NCBI GenBank assembly: GCA_009691185.1
Contig: SHVD01000003.1
Location: 1-38,837, forward strand
Reading direction: 5' to 3'
Length of the DNA: 38,837 nt
Source of the DNA: Candidatus Nanopelagicaceae bacterium
GTDB taxonomy: Bacteria > Actinomycetota > Actinomycetes > Nanopelagicales > Nanopelagicaceae
How positions within the stretch are numbered: the stretch's first letter is position 1; each line of letters opens with the position of its first letter. Under the pieces are notes generated by a model. The model saw only the letters and a list, made by a program, of their open reading frames with translations, ran no database searches and was not told where the DNA came from. The translations under genes and the position numbers were made by a program. Positions 37,887 to 38,837 of the stretch are shown in pieces.

Positions 37887-38837
37887 TTAATCTAGATAAT
37901 CACGTAGTACTTGCGACCTGGATGGGTGGCGCAATTTTGACATTGTTTTAGATTCAATCTGGCGAATTCGCTCTCTAGTTACTCCATAAACCTTGCCAAT
38001 TTCATCTAAGGTTTTTGGCTGGCCATCAGTTAAGCCAAAGCGCATCGCTACTACCCCAGCCTCTCGTTCAGATAATGTATCTAGCACTGAGTGCAGCTGT
38101 TCTTGCAATAAAGTAAAGGAGACAGCATCAGCTGGCACGATCGCCTCTGAATCCTCAATTAGATCTCCAAACTCAGAATCACCCTCTTCACCCAATGGCG
38201 TGTGAAGTGAGATTGGCTCTCTTCCGTATTTTTGAACCTCAACAACCTTTTCCGGGGTCATATCTAATTCTTTAGCTAACTCCTCCGGAGTTGGTTCTCT
38301 TCCAAGATCTTGCAGCATCTGCCGCTGCACCCTGGCTAACTTATTAATAACCTCCACCATATGTACTGGAATACGAATTGTTCTTGCTTGATCTGCCATC
38401 GCTCTGGTAATCGCCTGGCGAATCCACCATGTGGCATAAGTCGAGAATTTGTAACCCTTTGTGTAATCAAACTTTTCAACCGCGCGGATCAAACCTAGAT
38501 TTCCTTCTTGGATTAGGTCCAAGAACAACATTCCACGGCCGGTATATCGCTTGGCAAGTGAGACTACCAACCGAAGGTTTGCCTCCAGTAGATGGTTCTT
38601 ATCTCGTTTACCGTTGAGAATGATCTGTTGTAGCTCACGCTTTAACTTCTTATCCATCTTCTTGTCTTTAGCAATTTTTTCCTCGGCAAATAAACCAGCC
38701 TCAACTGATTGTGCAAGGGAAACCTCCAGCTCAGCATTTAATAGTGGTACTCGACCAATTAGTTTTAAGTAATCCTTTACTGGATCTGCAGTAGCACCTG
38801 CGGTTAATACAGTTTGTGGTGGGGCATCATCCTCTTC
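37887..38837 (-). CDS. rpoD: primary RNA polymerase sigma factor (RpoD/HrdB/SigA); N-terminus beyond window end
   Basis: [60 protein letters not shown], region 4 [34 protein letters not shown]; frame stays open to 38837 ([33 protein letters not shown]). Confidence 0.97.
   Translation of the reverse strand, partial: EEDDAPPQTVLTAGATADPVKDYLKLIGRVPLLNAELEVSLAQSVEAGLFAEEKIAKDKKMDKKLKRELQQIILNGKRDKNHLLEANLRLVVSLAKRYTGRGMLFLDLIQEGNLGLIRAVEKFDYTKGYKFSTYATWWIRQAITRAMADQARTIRIPVHMVEVINKLARVQRQMLQDLGREPTPEELAKELDMTPEKVVEVQKYGREPISLHTPLGEEGDSEFGDLIEDSEAIVPADAVSFTLLQEQLHSVLDTLSEREAGVVAMRFGLTDGQPKTLDEIGKVYGVTRERIRQIESKTMSKLRHPSRSQVLRDYLD

Noticed and set aside
1-38837. Search for CRISPR arrays, tandem repeats, tRNA genes, integrases/transposases, toxin-antitoxin or defence islands
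   Set aside because: No regularly spaced direct repeats, no T-loop/anticodon architecture in the gaps, and no recombinase or toxin motifs in the ORFs. The single PD-(D/E)XK protein alone is not evidence of a defence system.

Overview
The window is a gene-dense, low-GC actinobacterial chromosome segment with about 42 protein-coding genes. Gene content and order suggest a streamlined freshwater lineage such as Nanopelagicales/acI, which is inference. I found no convincing tRNA, rRNA, CRISPR array, prophage, IS element or integrase. Nearly all of it is core metabolism and information processing: PlsC-type acyltransferase, ROK glucokinase, FadD, PimB-like glycosyltransferase, NlpC/P60 hydrolase, DUF3000, RNase D, FTR1 permease, FadA/FadB, Dxs, aconitase, TrmA/RumA-like methyltransferase, a TrkA pair, dUTPase, TrmD/RimM/KhpA/L19, inositol monophosphatase, SepH, ParC/ABC-F/ParE, a CDGSH protein and the primary sigma factor. 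No clear novel defence or mobile system is visible. The best oddities are: (i) a topoisomerase IV A subunit that ends exactly where the C-terminal DNA-wrapping domain should begin; (ii) a PimB-like glycosyltransferase whose conserved N-terminus has no ATG/GTG/TTG in frame; (iii) ten convergent gene junctions with 8 bp or less of separation and mostly overlapping stops; (iv) rplS relocated upstream of khpA-rimM-trmD, with a 72-aa acidic/Ala-Val-rich tail; (v) an orphan PD-(D/E)XK nuclease with a 2+2 cysteine arrangement; and (vi) several well-formed dyads in short intergenic regions, the strongest being a 30-bp palindrome in front of the FTR1 iron permease gene.
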